This document shows positions 34,891-44,319 of a stretch of DNA of 64,000 nt, one piece after another; positions within the stretch are counted from its first letter, which is position 1; each line of letters opens with the position of its first letter. The notes beneath the pieces are model-generated. The model did no database searches and had not been told where the DNA came from. It saw nothing but the letters and a program-made list of their open reading frames with translations. The DNA comes from Flavobacterium sp. MFBS3-15. Lineage in GTDB: Bacteria; Bacteroidota; Bacteroidia; Flavobacteriales; Flavobacteriaceae. The position numbers and the translations under genes are program-made. Location: assembly GCF_026107645.2 (NCBI RefSeq), contig NZ_JAPCHV010000015.1, positions 1 through 64,000 on the forward strand, given 5' to 3'.

Positions 34891-35114
34891 GGTAGAAATT
34901 TAGTATGTTTGATGTTTTCGGAAATCCAAATTACGACATTTTTTCTTTGCCACCAATTTGTGCAGCTATGCCACAAAGAAGCACTGAGCAGACACAGAGT
35001 TTCACGGAGAAATTTTAAGTTTGCGCTTTTTGCCTGGTTCACAGAGAAGGTTTATGAGCGCTCCGAAGGTGCCTTCTGAAGAAAACAGTATAACTTTGTG
35101 GTGTTAAAACCAAA
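34891..35114. repeat. Intergenic CACAAAG-type repeat region
   Basis: This gap holds no gene. It contains degenerate CACAAAG/CTTTG motifs (TTTCTTTGCCACC, ATGCCACAAAGAAGC, CACAGAGTTTCACGG), similar to the element at 13659. The region is otherwise unremarkable. Confidence 0.35.
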
Positions 35115-35136
35115 AAGGCATCCCGAAAGATGCCTT
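35115..35136 (-). terminator. Intrinsic terminator of the sdh operon
   Basis: AAGGCATC/GATGCCTT (8-bp stem, 6-nt loop) is followed on the minus strand by TTTTT and lies 31 nt after sdhB. Confidence 0.75.
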
Positions 35137-35166
35137 ATGCCTTATATATCTGGATGATGTAATTTC

Positions 35167-35928
35167 TTATTTAACGCTGGCGAAAAGGTACTCCCTGTTC
35201 ATCCTTGCGATGTTCTCAAGTGAAATTCCTTTAGGGCACTCCACCTGGCATGCGCCGGTGTTGGTACAGTTACCGAACCCTTCTTCATCCATCTGCCTTA
35301 CCATGTTAAGTACCCTCTGGGTAGCCTCAACCTTACCTTGCGGAAGCAATGCATACTGCGATACCTTGGCACCTACGAAAAGCATGGCCGATCCGTTCTT
35401 GCAGCTCGCCACACACGCTCCGCAACCGATGCACGCCGCAGCCTCGAACGCCCTGTCGGCATCGTGCTTAGGCACCGGGGTAGCGTTGGCATCAATGGTA
35501 CGCCCGGAAGTATTTACCGATACGAAACCACCAGCCTGTTGTATCCTGTCGAATGCGCTGCGGTCTACCACAAGGTCTTTTATAACCGGGAAGGCCTTAG
35601 ACCTCCATGGTTCCACATAAATCGTGTCGCCATCCTTGAATGAACGCATGTGCAGCTGGCACGTAGTGATCGCAGTATCCGGCCCGTGTGCACGCCCGTT
35701 GATGTACAGCGAGCACATCCCGCAGATACCTTCGCGGCAGTCGTGGTCGAATGCCACAGGCTCCTGGCGGTTGTTCACCAGCTGTTCGTTCAACTGGTCG
35801 AGCATCTCAAGGAAAGAGCTGTCTGTTGACACATTGTCAAGCTTGTATGTTTCTATTTTACCTTTGGTTTTGGCATCCTTCTGGCGCCATATTTTCAGGT
35901 TGATGTTTATATTTTTATTAGAAGCCAT
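35167..35928 (-). CDS. sdhB: Succinate dehydrogenase/fumarate reductase iron-sulfur subunit
   Basis: The 253-residue protein carries the 2Fe-2S ferredoxin domain ([17 protein letters not shown], then TTCQLH) and the 4Fe-4S/3Fe-4S clusters ([22 protein letters not shown]). It links the flavoprotein to the quinone-reducing membrane subunit. It is the last gene of the operon sdhC-sdhA-sdhB, 11 nt after sdhA. Confidence 0.95.
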   Translation of the reverse strand: MASNKNININLKIWRQKDAKTKGKIETYKLDNVSTDSSFLEMLDQLNEQLVNNRQEPVAFDHDCREGICGMCSLYINGRAHGPDTAITTCQLHMRSFKDGDTIYVEPWRSKAFPVIKDLVVDRSAFDRIQQAGGFVSVNTSGRTIDANATPVPKHDADRAFEAAACIGCGACVASCKNGSAMLFVGAKVSQYALLPQGKVEATQRVLNMVRQMDEEGFGNCTNTGACQVECPKGISLENIARMNREYLFASVK

Positions 35929-35939
35929 CTCTGTGTATT

Positions 35940-37946
35940 TTATTTGTAGTTCCTTGCGGCAATCTTAATGTATTCATAGTTCAGCACCTCTTTGTGGAGT
36001 CTTTCGGCATTGATGTCGCTTCCGCCATATTCCCATGCACCCACAAAGTTGAAGTTTTCGTCATCACGAAGCGTTTCGCCTTCCGCATCCTGGTACTCCT
36101 CACGGAAGTGACCGCCTGCCGACTCCCTACGCTGTAGCGCGTCCATTGCCATAAGCTGTCCCAGTTCCATGAAGTCGGCCACACGAAGCGCCTTTTCCAG
36201 TTCAGGATTAAGCTCGTTGGCACTGCCCGGCACATATACATCGCGGTAGAATTCTTCCCTAAGCTCAGCGATTTCGCGAACAGCTTCGGTAAGTCCTATT
36301 TCGTTACGTGCCATACCTACTTTGTTCCACATGATGTGGCCTAATTTTTTATGGAAATGGTCAACCGTCTTCGAGCCCTTATTGTTCAGGAATTTCTCTA
36401 TCGAGCTCCTTACGCTGTTTTCAGCCTCTTCAAATTCAGCAGTATCAGTTGGTATCTTGCCTGTACGGATGTCCGCGGCAAGGTAATCAGAAACCGTGTA
36501 TGGCAATACGAAATAACCGTCCGCAAGGCCCTGCATCAGTGCCGATGCCCCAAGGCGGTTCGCACCGTGGTCGGAGAAGTTGGCCTCACCTGCCACAAAG
36601 CAGCCTTCTATGGTGCTTTGCAGGTTGTAGTCTACCCAAACGCCACCCATGGTATAGTGTACCGCAGGGTATATCTTCATTGGGGTTTCATACGGGTTCT
36701 CGTCGGTGATCTTTTGGTACATCTGGAAAAGGTTGCCGTATTTTTCTTCAACCCAGGCCTTGCCCAGTTTAATTACTTCATCCTCAGACGGGTTGTGGTT
36801 ACCGGAAGCATACGCCGCCTGTTTGCCTTTGCTGATGATTTCCGAAGAGAAATCAAGGTAAACACCCTCTTTAGTATCGTTATTCTCAATACCGAAACCG
36901 GCATCACAACGCTCTTTTGCGGCTCTCGATGCCACGTCGCGCGGCACGAGGTTACCAAAGGCAGGGTACCTTCTTTCCAGGAAGTAATCCCTGTCTTCTT
37001 CTTTTATCTGTGTAGGCTTCAGCCTTCCTTCGCGGATGGCCTCAGCATCTTCTTTCTTTTTAGGGACCCAGATACGGCCTGAGTTACGAAGCGACTCCGA
37101 CATCAGCGTCAGTTTCGACTGGTTGGTGCCGTGTACCGGGATACAGGTAGGGTGGATCTGCACGAAGCACGGGTTGGCAAAGTAAGCACCCTTTTTGTGG
37201 ATCTTCCAGGCGGCAGTAACGTTCGAGCCCATCGCATTGGTCGAAAGGAAGTATACGTTTCCGTAGCCTCCCGAAGCGATGATTACCGCGTGTGCCGAAT
37301 GCCTCTCCAGTTCGCCGGTAATGAGGTTACGGGCGATGATGCCGCGTGCCTTGCCTCCTACTTTTACGATGTCAAGCATTTCGTGGCGGTTGTACATCTG
37401 TACGTTGCCCTGCCCTATCTGCCTTGACAATGCCGAGTAGGCACCCAAAAGCAGCTGCTGCCCGGTTTGTCCGGCGGCATAGAACGTACGCTGTACCTGT
37501 GTACCACCAAAAGATCGGTTGTCCAGCATACCGCCGTAATCGCGTGCGAATGGAACACCCTGCGCCACACACTGGTCGATGATGTTGCCTGAAACCTCTG
37601 CAAGGCGGTGTACGTTCGCTTCACGCGCACGGTAGTCGCCCCCTTTTATCGTATCATAAAAAAGCCTGTAGATACTGTCGCCGTCGTTCTGGTAGTTCTT
37701 CGCAGCGTTGATACCACCCTGTGCGGCAATGGAGTGCGCACGGCGTGGCGAATCCTGGAAGCAGAACGCCTTTACGTTGTAGCCCATTTCACCAAGCGAT
37801 GCGGCAGCCGAAGCGCCTGCAAGGCCGGTTCCCACCACGATGATGTCGATCTTCGGCCTGTTGTTTGGCGCAACAAGCTTAAGGTGGTCTTTATATTTTG
37901 TCCATTTCTGGGAAATTTCCCCGGCAGGTATTTTAGAATCTAACAT
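35940..37946 (-). CDS. sdhA: Succinate dehydrogenase/fumarate reductase flavoprotein subunit
   Basis: The 668-residue protein oxidises succinate to fumarate. It has the FAD-binding fold ([20 protein letters not shown]), the covalent-FAD His motif ([18 protein letters not shown]) and the active-site stretch [15 protein letters not shown]. The long form with about 668 residues is usual for the Bacteroidetes type of complex II. It lies 15 nt downstream of sdhC. Confidence 0.95.
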   Translation of the reverse strand: MLDSKIPAGEISQKWTKYKDHLKLVAPNNRPKIDIIVVGTGLAGASAAASLGEMGYNVKAFCFQDSPRRAHSIAAQGGINAAKNYQNDGDSIYRLFYDTIKGGDYRAREANVHRLAEVSGNIIDQCVAQGVPFARDYGGMLDNRSFGGTQVQRTFYAAGQTGQQLLLGAYSALSRQIGQGNVQMYNRHEMLDIVKVGGKARGIIARNLITGELERHSAHAVIIASGGYGNVYFLSTNAMGSNVTAAWKIHKKGAYFANPCFVQIHPTCIPVHGTNQSKLTLMSESLRNSGRIWVPKKKEDAEAIREGRLKPTQIKEEDRDYFLERRYPAFGNLVPRDVASRAAKERCDAGFGIENNDTKEGVYLDFSSEIISKGKQAAYASGNHNPSEDEVIKLGKAWVEEKYGNLFQMYQKITDENPYETPMKIYPAVHYTMGGVWVDYNLQSTIEGCFVAGEANFSDHGANRLGASALMQGLADGYFVLPYTVSDYLAADIRTGKIPTDTAEFEEAENSVRSSIEKFLNNKGSKTVDHFHKKLGHIMWNKVGMARNEIGLTEAVREIAELREEFYRDVYVPGSANELNPELEKALRVADFMELGQLMAMDALQRRESAGGHFREEYQDAEGETLRDDENFNFVGAWEYGGSDINAERLHKEVLNYEYIKIAARNYK

Positions 37947-37961
37947 AATTACTGATGTTGA

Positions 37962-38822
37962 TTATTTTAGTAAGAAGTGAATGTAAAGCGGGATGGCGGC
38001 AAACAGCGCCGGCACGATGATGGCGAACGCATAGCCGAAGCCTTTGATGCCCTTATTGTATTTCGGGTTGTTGGCGCCCAGCGACTGGAACGCGCTGCCG
38101 AAGCCGTGGTACAGGTGGAACCCAAGCACAATCATCGAGAATACATATAGCAGTGTGGCGATAAGGCCGTATTCTTTATGCTTGAAGAAATCCACCGTGA
38201 TCTTGTGAAGGTCTTTGGTGCCTTTGAAAACTTCCTCGCCTTTTTCGTCTACAATCGTGGTTACATGCACCTGCTTAAGGTTGTACTGCTTTAAAAGCGC
38301 AGGATCCAGCGTGCCATCTTCCCTAACCGGGACCATTGGGGTAGGCGAACCCAGTACGCCAACAGCTACCTTTTGCGTGCCGCCCATGTTGGTGACCTCC
38401 TTGCTGGCAAGCGGCATGTTCTCGTCAAAGTGCATCCTTGCCCAGAAGTTTACCATGTGCGTTACGATGAAAATAAGGATTACTGTTCCTAAAACCGCCA
38501 TGTTCCTCGAAGCCCACATTGAGTTTTTCGAAGGCTTGTTCATGGCATATTTTACCGGCCTTGCCTTTTGGTTCTGTACCGTAAGCACGATACCGTCGAT
38601 GGCGTGGAAAATGATCGAGGCGTAAGTGAGGTACGACAGGATTTTTACGGCGGGGTTGGTGGTCATGAATACAGCGTAATCATTGAATGCCTTTGCGTCG
38701 GCAAAAATGAGCTGTAAGTTACCGATTAAGTGCCCGACCAGGAACAGGCAGAGAAATAAACCTGTTAAAGCCATCCAGTATTTTTTTGCGATGGACGACT
38801 TCAAAAATGCAGATTTTGCCAT
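37962..38822 (-). CDS. sdhC: Succinate dehydrogenase cytochrome b subunit, with insertion
   Basis: The 286-residue protein has five hydrophobic helices with the heme-ligand His region (KYWMALTGLFLCLFLVGHLI, IIFHAIDG, FHLYHGFGSAFQSLGANN), the Bacteroidetes type of di-heme cytochrome b558 subunit. The family is usually about 220-230 residues; here residues of about 131-212 form an extra soluble segment between helices 3 and 4 (KHKEYG precedes helix 4). It is the first gene of sdhCAB and follows a promoter at 38862. Confidence 0.92.
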   Translation of the reverse strand: MAKSAFLKSSIAKKYWMALTGLFLCLFLVGHLIGNLQLIFADAKAFNDYAVFMTTNPAVKILSYLTYASIIFHAIDGIVLTVQNQKARPVKYAMNKPSKNSMWASRNMAVLGTVILIFIVTHMVNFWARMHFDENMPLASKEVTNMGGTQKVAVGVLGSPTPMVPVREDGTLDPALLKQYNLKQVHVTTIVDEKGEEVFKGTKDLHKITVDFFKHKEYGLIATLLYVFSMIVLGFHLYHGFGSAFQSLGANNPKYNKGIKGFGYAFAIIVPALFAAIPLYIHFLLK

Positions 38823-38861
38823 AGTGTTTGTTTAAAAAAGGTAAAGTTTTGAAAAATCAAA

Positions 38862-38892
38862 CAAATTTACGGCAGAAACTCAAAAGCTACAA
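38862..38892 (-). promoter_or_regulatory. Promoter of sdhCAB
   Basis: On the minus strand, TTG (38890-38892), a 20-nt spacer and TAAATTTG (38862-38869) match the Bacteroidetes consensus. The start codon of sdhC at 38822 lies 39 nt downstream. Confidence 0.65.
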
Positions 38893-38982
38893 CCTTTTCG
38901 GGCTAATTTATAATGAATATAAAGTGGGAAATATTTAAGGTTTATTCCCTTTAAAATTATATTCTGTATTTTTTTACGGTTA

Positions 38983-39016
38983 AATACTTAAAATAATTCA
39001 AAGTTTTTTAAGTATT
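38983..39016. promoter_or_regulatory. Inverted repeat upstream of the PIN operon
   Basis: AATACTTAAAA (38983-38993) and TTTTAAGTATT (39006-39016) are perfect 11-bp complementary arms with a 12-nt spacer. A second palindrome, GGTTTTGAAAACC (39041-39053), lies nearer the operon start. They may be operators of the AT-rich operon or part of a terminator. Confidence 0.4.
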
Positions 39017-39082
39017 GGGATTTCATTTGGTTTGTGGGCGGGTTTTGAAAACCGATCATGTTGAATTTTTGTGGTGATAGAG

Positions 39083-39931
39083 ATGGTCCATTTGGTAAAC
39101 ATATGGTTGGAATTATTCTCAGATTATGCAGCAAATGAAACGTATTTTATTATTTTTGTGATTGTGGAAGAACAAGGTTACATAGAGTTAAGGATTGATA
39201 ATTTTTCAAAAACTTTATCTCCTAAAGATGTGGATATTAATGAAATTAAAAGCATTATATCTGACATCGAGGTTTTCCTATATCCAACCCGTGATGAGAG
39301 AAGATTGCGACCACAAATATCATACGACATCGAATCTGGCTCAGCAAAGCATCGTTTTTTTCTACCAATTTCAGCGGTAATTTTATTTAATGGTTTAACT
39401 TCAGAAATTGAAAAAAGGGAAACTCTAGATTTTTTAGACTACAAAAGACAAGCTGTTATTGATAAATTTCAACAGAAAGCGAATAGAGAAGGATATATAA
39501 TTGAATTTAATAGTTCCTTATCAGAACGACCTACTTTAGTTATAGACACGAGTTCTAATTTCCATATAGTTTCACCACAATTCTATGAAAGTGAGTTTTA
39601 TTTATATGGAGAAATCTATCAGGAAGGCGGTAAGAATCCTAATATACATATTACTACTTCGAAGCAAGGGAATTTAGCAATTTCTGCGACAAAAGAGCAA
39701 ATTTTAGATGGCGAGAAGAAAACTTACAAGCCTTATGGAATAAAAGTTAGAGGAAAAAAAAACTTGGAAGATGGCAAGTTATATGATTTAAAGTTAATTG
39801 ACTTTATTGAATATAAACCTATTTTTGACAGATCCTTGCTCGATAAGGTAATTAAGAAAGCGTCAGTAAATCTAAGCAAGATTAATAACCTAGATAAATG
39901 GATTGAGGATTTAAAAACTGATGGAATATGA
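39083..39931 (+). CDS. Hypothetical protein, 282 aa, coupled to a PIN protein
   Basis: I do not recognise a family. The start at ATG 39083 (MVHLVNIWLELF) is preferred because an upstream GTG at 39071 overlaps a weak -7 box. The protein is soluble, acidic and mixed alpha/beta, with no signal peptide. A C-terminal block (IKVRGKKNLEDGKLYDLKLI) and the preceding stretch (SAKHRFFLPISAV) stand out. The stop overlaps the start of the PIN gene by 4 nt (ATGA), so they are translationally coupled. AT content is higher than in neighbouring genes. Confidence 0.6.
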   Translation: MVHLVNIWLELFSDYAANETYFIIFVIVEEQGYIELRIDNFSKTLSPKDVDINEIKSIISDIEVFLYPTRDERRLRPQISYDIESGSAKHRFFLPISAVILFNGLTSEIEKRETLDFLDYKRQAVIDKFQQKANREGYIIEFNSSLSERPTLVIDTSSNFHIVSPQFYESEFYLYGEIYQEGGKNPNIHITTSKQGNLAISATKEQILDGEKKTYKPYGIKVRGKKNLEDGKLYDLKLIDFIEYKPIFDRSLLDKVIKKASVNLSKINNLDKWIEDLKTDGI

Positions 39932-40410
39932 GGAGCATTACAAATATTCTATTAGATAATTCTTTTGTTACACGTTTATTAAAGAGTGACGACCAATACC
40001 ATCAAAATGTAGTTGAATATTATGAACATTTTTTACAGAATGGCATAATAATGTATCTATCTACAATTGTTGTGAGCGAGTATGCAGTTGCTGATAATCC
40101 TGACAATTTGTTAGCTTTAAAGTCATTTCAACTTTTAGAGTTTGACTACGGAGATGCTAAATTATCTGGCGAATATTTCGCATTCTTAAAAGATGATAAT
40201 TCGCTTAGAGAAATTGAAGAGCGAAAAGTAATTATTAATGACTTGAAATTATTTTCTCAAATTCAAAATAGGAGTATTGATGCTTTTATAACAAAAGATC
40301 GAAAAGCTTTATCAAAAATGATTGAACCTTTAGCGGCTAATAAAGGGCTATCTTTTAAATATTTTGATCTCACTACACCTTTAAATGAAGTTTTAGGCAG
40401 ATTGTTTTAA
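39928..40410 (+). CDS. PIN-domain protein, toxin-like
   Basis: The 160-residue protein has a PIN (VapC-like) nuclease layout: Asp in ILLDNSF (residue 10), Glu in VVSEY (residue 51), and the late block VIINDLKLFSQIQNRS with Asp105, followed by DAFITKDRK with Asp118 and Asp124. PIN domains cleave RNA with Mg2+. The start codon overlaps the stop of the preceding gene by 4 nt. A toxin-antitoxin pair with an unusually large upstream partner is the simplest reading, but the partner is unrecognised. Confidence 0.7.
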   Translation: MRSITNILLDNSFVTRLLKSDDQYHQNVVEYYEHFLQNGIIMYLSTIVVSEYAVADNPDNLLALKSFQLLEFDYGDAKLSGEYFAFLKDDNSLREIEERKVIINDLKLFSQIQNRSIDAFITKDRKALSKMIEPLAANKGLSFKYFDLTTPLNEVLGRLF

Positions 40411-40412
40411 AT

Positions 40413-40442
40413 AAAAAAACCCGTAACACTTCTGCTACGGGT
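40413..40442 (-). terminator. Intrinsic terminator of lepA
   Basis: ACCCGTA (40419-40425) pairs with TACGGGT (40436-40442), followed on the minus strand by a T-run. It sits 38 nt past the lepA stop codon and also serves as an end of the convergent PIN operon. Confidence 0.7.
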
Positions 40443-40480
40443 CTCTCATCTATTATCTCTTATCTCAACGTCTAAAAAGA

Positions 40481-42277
40481 CTAATCATTCAACTTCAGTA
40501 CTGCCATAAAGGCCTCCTGCGGTATCTCTACGTTGCCCACCTGGCGCATGCGCTTCTTACCTTTTTTCTGCTTTTCGAGGAGCTTACGCTTACGCGAGAT
40601 GTCCCCGCCGTAACACTTGGCGGTAACGTCCTTGCGGAGTGCTTTTATCGTTTCGCGAGAAATTACTTTTACACCAATCGCCGCCTGGATCGGGATGTCG
40701 AACTGCTGCCTCGGGATCAGCTCCCTCAGCTTTTCGCACATCTTCTTGCCGATGTTGTAAGCGTTGTCGGCATGGATCAGGGCTGATAGTGCATCTACCA
40801 TCTGGCCGTTCAATAGTATGTCGACTTTCACAAGGTTCGACGTGCGCATCCCGATAGGATGGTAGTCAAACGACGCGTAGCCTTTAGACACCGTTTTCAG
40901 TCGGTCGTAGAAGTCAAATACGATCTCTGCCAGCGGCATGTCGAAGTTCAGCTCCACGCGCTCGGTAGTCAGGTACGTCTGGTTCGTGATGATGCCGCGC
41001 TTCTCGATGCACAGGCTCATTACGTTGCCCACGAAATCCGACTTGGTGATGATGGTCGCCTTGATGTATGGCTCCTCCACGTGGTCCAGCTTAGACGGTT
41101 CCGGAAGATCCGACGGGTTGTTTACGACCAATGCCTTTTCAGGCTCTTTTTTGGTATAAGCGAGGTACGACACGTTGGGCACCGTTGTGATCACCGTCAT
41201 GTTGAACTCGCGCTCCAGGCGCTCCTGAATGATCTCCATGTGCAGCATGCCCAGGAACCCGCATCGGAACCCGAAGCCCAGTGCCGCAGAGCTTTCTGCC
41301 GCGAATACCAGTGAGGCATCGTTTAGCTGCAGTTTTTCCATTGAGTTGCGGAGCTCTTCGTAATCCTCAGTGTCCACAGGGTAAATACCCGCAAATACCA
41401 TCGGCTTTACGTTCTCGAAGCCCTCGATCATGTTTGTAGTTGGGTTCTTGGCATCGGTAACGGTGTCGCCCACCTTTACCTCACGCGCTTCTTTTATACC
41501 GGAAATCAGGTAGCCTACGTCGCCGGCGCTAACCGATTGCTTCGGTACCTGGTTCAGTTTAAGTGTGCCGATCTCGTCGGCAAAATATTCCTTGCCTGTA
41601 GCCATGAATTTGATCTTCTGGCCTTTGGTGATCGATCCGTTGATAACCCTGAATATAACCTCGATCCCACGGAAAGGGTTGTACACCGAGTCAAATATCA
41701 ATGCCTGCAATGGCTCCTCCGGGTTGCCTTTCGGTGCCGGAATGCGCTCTACGATGGCTTCCAATATCTTGTCTACGCCGAGGCCTGTCTTGCCACTTGC
41801 CGGGATGATGTCCTCAAGCTTACAGCCCAACAGGTCTACAATGTCGTCGCTCACCTCTTCAGGGTTGGCACTTGGCAGGTCGATCTTATTCAGTACAGGG
41901 ATTATCTCAAGGTCGTTCTCCAGTGCCAGGTACAGGTTGGATATGGTTTGTGCCTGTATGCTCTGGGCGGCATCCACGATAAGCAGCGCGCCTTCGCAGG
42001 CGGCTATCGAACGGGATACCTCATAGGAGAAGTCCACGTGCCCGGGAGTGTCGATAAGGTTGAGGATGTACTGCTCGCCCTTGTACATGTACTCCATCTG
42101 GATGGCGTGGCTTTTTATGGTAATGCCGCGCTCGCGCTCCAGGTCCATGTTGTCGAGCAGCTGTGCCTGCGACTCGCGGGCGGTTACCGTTTGTGTGGCA
42201 TCAAGCAGGCGGTCGGCCAGGGTGCTTTTTCCGTGGTCAATGTGCGCAATGATGCAAAAATTCCTGATATTCTTCAT
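40481..42277 (-). CDS. lepA: Elongation factor 4 (LepA)
   Basis: The 598-residue GTPase has G1 ([14 protein letters not shown]), G3 ([11 protein letters not shown]), G4 (NKIDLPSA) and the characteristic LepA C-terminal domain ([20 protein letters not shown]). It can move backwards along the ribosome and rescue stalled translation. A -7 box TATATTTG on the minus strand (42361-42368) gives a leader of about 80 nt. Ends at the terminator 40413. Confidence 0.95.
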   Translation of the reverse strand: MKNIRNFCIIAHIDHGKSTLADRLLDATQTVTARESQAQLLDNMDLERERGITIKSHAIQMEYMYKGEQYILNLIDTPGHVDFSYEVSRSIAACEGALLIVDAAQSIQAQTISNLYLALENDLEIIPVLNKIDLPSANPEEVSDDIVDLLGCKLEDIIPASGKTGLGVDKILEAIVERIPAPKGNPEEPLQALIFDSVYNPFRGIEVIFRVINGSITKGQKIKFMATGKEYFADEIGTLKLNQVPKQSVSAGDVGYLISGIKEAREVKVGDTVTDAKNPTTNMIEGFENVKPMVFAGIYPVDTEDYEELRNSMEKLQLNDASLVFAAESSAALGFGFRCGFLGMLHMEIIQERLEREFNMTVITTVPNVSYLAYTKKEPEKALVVNNPSDLPEPSKLDHVEEPYIKATIITKSDFVGNVMSLCIEKRGIITNQTYLTTERVELNFDMPLAEIVFDFYDRLKTVSKGYASFDYHPIGMRTSNLVKVDILLNGQMVDALSALIHADNAYNIGKKMCEKLRELIPRQQFDIPIQAAIGVKVISRETIKALRKDVTAKCYGGDISRKRKLLEKQKKGKKRMRQVGNVEIPQEAFMAVLKLND

Positions 42278-42360
42278 CTTCGTCAGTTATCATGTTATGC
42301 AGGTACGGCAAAATTTGGCGCGTTCCGTGCGGGCCTCCATAAAGGTAGCTAATTAATCGG

Positions 42361-42368
42361 CAAATATA
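42361..42368 (-). promoter_or_regulatory. -7 box of lepA
   Basis: TATATTTG on the minus strand matches TAnnTTTG and lies 83 nt before the lepA start; the -33 element is unclear. Confidence 0.4.
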
Positions 42369-42402
42369 GTTAAAGTTAGCAAGTAGTAAACAGGTAGGCC
42401 AT

Positions 42403-42442
42403 AAAATAAAAGCAGTGCATAAAGGGGGCCTTATGCACTGCT
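42403..42442 (-). terminator. Strong hairpin downstream of thiL
   Basis: AGCAGTGCATAA (42411-42422) and TTATGCACTGCT (42431-42442) form a perfect 12-bp stem; on the minus strand it is followed by TTTTATTTTATGG. It lies 243 nt after thiL; the interval 42443-42684 contains no ORF I can support. Confidence 0.7.
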
Positions 42443-42684
42443 TGCAGCATCAGTATTTTTAAAATTTATATTATAAATATGAGTTAGCCTGAGGGCATGG
42501 TTAACTAATATCAAACATTTTCTTAAAAATTCCTTTGCAAAGGAACACAATCTTTCTTAGAACAAAAACATCGACAATTGTTAAATTTTACAAAAAAAGT
42601 GTATTTTATGAACTACAACGTTTTAGTAATGCAAAAAGTTGATACCTAAAATTTTATGTGGTAATTGCAGGACGCAGAATGCCT

Positions 42685-43737
42685 TTATTGTTCTGCCTCA
42701 AGGGCGTTCCATCCCCTCGCTTTCAACGGTATTTTTGTATTGGCACGGGTAATTAAATGCATGCCTTCGGTTTCCTGCACCATGTGTCCAATGATGGTAA
42801 AGTTTGGGTTGCCTTTTATCTTTTCAAAATCTTCCATTTTGATGGTAAACAAAAGCTCATAATCTTCGCCTCCGTTTAGCGCCACGGTAGTTATGTCGAT
42901 GTTGAATTCCTCACAGGTATTGATCAGCTGCGGATCTACCGGAATCTTTTCTTCATACAGGTTGCAGCCTACGCCGCTGTTTTTGCACAGGTGGATGATC
43001 TCCGACGAAAGCCCGTCCGAAATATCGATCATCGATGTTGGCTGGACCTCAAGGGCTTTGAGTATGTCATTAATATCCCTCCGTGCTTCGGGCTTGAGCT
43101 GTCGTTCTATGAGATAGCTGTAGGCATCCAGGTCGGGCTGGTTGTTCGGGTTCACCTGGAACACCTGTTTTTCGCGCTCCAGTACCTGAAGCCCCATATA
43201 GGCCGAGCCTACATCACCGGTCACAACAAGCAGGTCGGTGGTGCCTGCGCCCTTACGATAGATAATGTCGTTTTCCTCTGCTTCCCCTATTGCGGTAATG
43301 CTGAGTATCATACCTTTTGTCGACGATGTTGTGTCGCCGCCAACGATATCCACCCCATAGATCTTAGCCGCCAGCTTGATACCGTCGTACAACTCATCCA
43401 GAGCTTCGATGGGGAAACGGTTGGATACCGCAATGGAAACGGTAATTTGCGTGGGCCTGGCATTCATCGCGCAGATGTCGGAAAGGTTAACCACTACAGC
43501 TTTATAGCCCAGGTGCTTCAGTGGCATGTAAGCCAGGTCGAAATGCACCCCTTCAATGAGCAGGTCGGTAGAAACTACAGCTTTCTTGTCCTTAAAATCA
43601 AGTACGGCGGCGTCATCGCCAATGCCGGCTATAGTTGTAGGCTGGGTTATTTCAATATTTCGGGTAAGGTGTTCTATCAATCCGAATTCGCCCATTGCCG
43701 AAAGGCTGGTGCGCTGCTGGTTTTTGTCTTCGATCAT
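42685..43737 (-). CDS. thiL: Thiamine-monophosphate kinase
   Basis: The 350-residue AIR-synthase-related kinase phosphorylates thiamine phosphate to thiamine diphosphate. Motifs are IAGIGDDAAVLDF, STDLLIEGVHFDL, DIVGGDTTSSTKGM and SMIDISDGLSSEI. The start MIEDKNQQRTSLSAMGEFG is usual for the flavobacterial gene. The promoter 43782-43812 lies 45 nt upstream. No other thiamine genes are adjacent. Confidence 0.93.
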   Translation of the reverse strand: MIEDKNQQRTSLSAMGEFGLIEHLTRNIEITQPTTIAGIGDDAAVLDFKDKKAVVSTDLLIEGVHFDLAYMPLKHLGYKAVVVNLSDICAMNARPTQITVSIAVSNRFPIEALDELYDGIKLAAKIYGVDIVGGDTTSSTKGMILSITAIGEAEENDIIYRKGAGTTDLLVVTGDVGSAYMGLQVLEREKQVFQVNPNNQPDLDAYSYLIERQLKPEARRDINDILKALEVQPTSMIDISDGLSSEIIHLCKNSGVGCNLYEEKIPVDPQLINTCEEFNIDITTVALNGGEDYELLFTIKMEDFEKIKGNPNFTIIGHMVQETEGMHLITRANTKIPLKARGWNALEAEQ

Positions 43738-43781
43738 TTATTTGAGGTGCTGAGGAGCTTAATGCCTTAGCTGCTGAGGTG

Positions 43782-43812
43782 CAAAGGTACGAAGATTGTG
43801 GCATAGGACAAA
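43782..43812 (-). promoter_or_regulatory. Promoter of thiL
   Basis: On the minus strand, TTTG (43809-43812), a 19-nt spacer and TACCTTTG (43782-43789) match the consensus TTTG-N19/21-TAnnTTTG. Confidence 0.65.
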
Positions 43813-43867
43813 AGCAAAGAAGACTTCGGCAATCCGTATCGATGTGAGTAAAAATATATAGGGAATT

Positions 43868-44284
43868 CTACTCAGGCACTTTGGCTGCTTTCCAGTATTC
43901 AATAATTTTTTTGACAACGTCCTTATACGTATCGTAATCGTTAATCTTTGTAAAAAAGCCCTGTGCCGCTTTTTTATAGGCAGTGGTTATAGTTTCCGGA
44001 TCGCTTGCGGTACTGAAAAAGATATACGGAACGGTCTTGTCGTGCAGGTCGGGGTCGGCCAGCACAAGGTCGCGCAATTCGTAGCCGCTCATCTTGGGCA
44101 TATTGATATCTGAAAAGATAAGAAACGGAGCACTCTCAGGCCTTTTAAGGTATTCCATGACAAGCGTGCTGTCCGGCAGTATCACCACTTCATTGTTATA
44201 GCCCAAGTCATCAATTACTTCTTTCAGTATGTCGCCGTCTTCCTTGTCGTCTTCAATTATTATTATCTGCCCGTCTTTCTTCAT
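43868..44284 (-). CDS. Single-domain response regulator
   Basis: The 138-residue protein is a CheY-like receiver: acidic pocket IIIIEDDKEDGD, phospho-acceptor Asp in LIFSDINMPKMSG, conserved Thr/Ser in YIFFSTASDPE and Lys in GFFTKIND. No output domain is present, so it may act on a partner such as a kinase or motility protein that is not in this window. A -7-like box TATATTTA is visible upstream. Confidence 0.9.
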   Translation of the reverse strand: MKKDGQIIIIEDDKEDGDILKEVIDDLGYNNEVVILPDSTLVMEYLKRPESAPFLIFSDINMPKMSGYELRDLVLADPDLHDKTVPYIFFSTASDPETITTAYKKAAQGFFTKINDYDTYKDVVKKIIEYWKAAKVPE

Positions 44285-44319
44285 AAAAAAATATATTTGG
44301 TAAATATACGCATTTACTG

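Noticed and set aside
36351..37082. Open frame of 243 codons on the plus strand
   Set aside because: It lies antisense within sdhA, whose catalytic motifs define the true strand.
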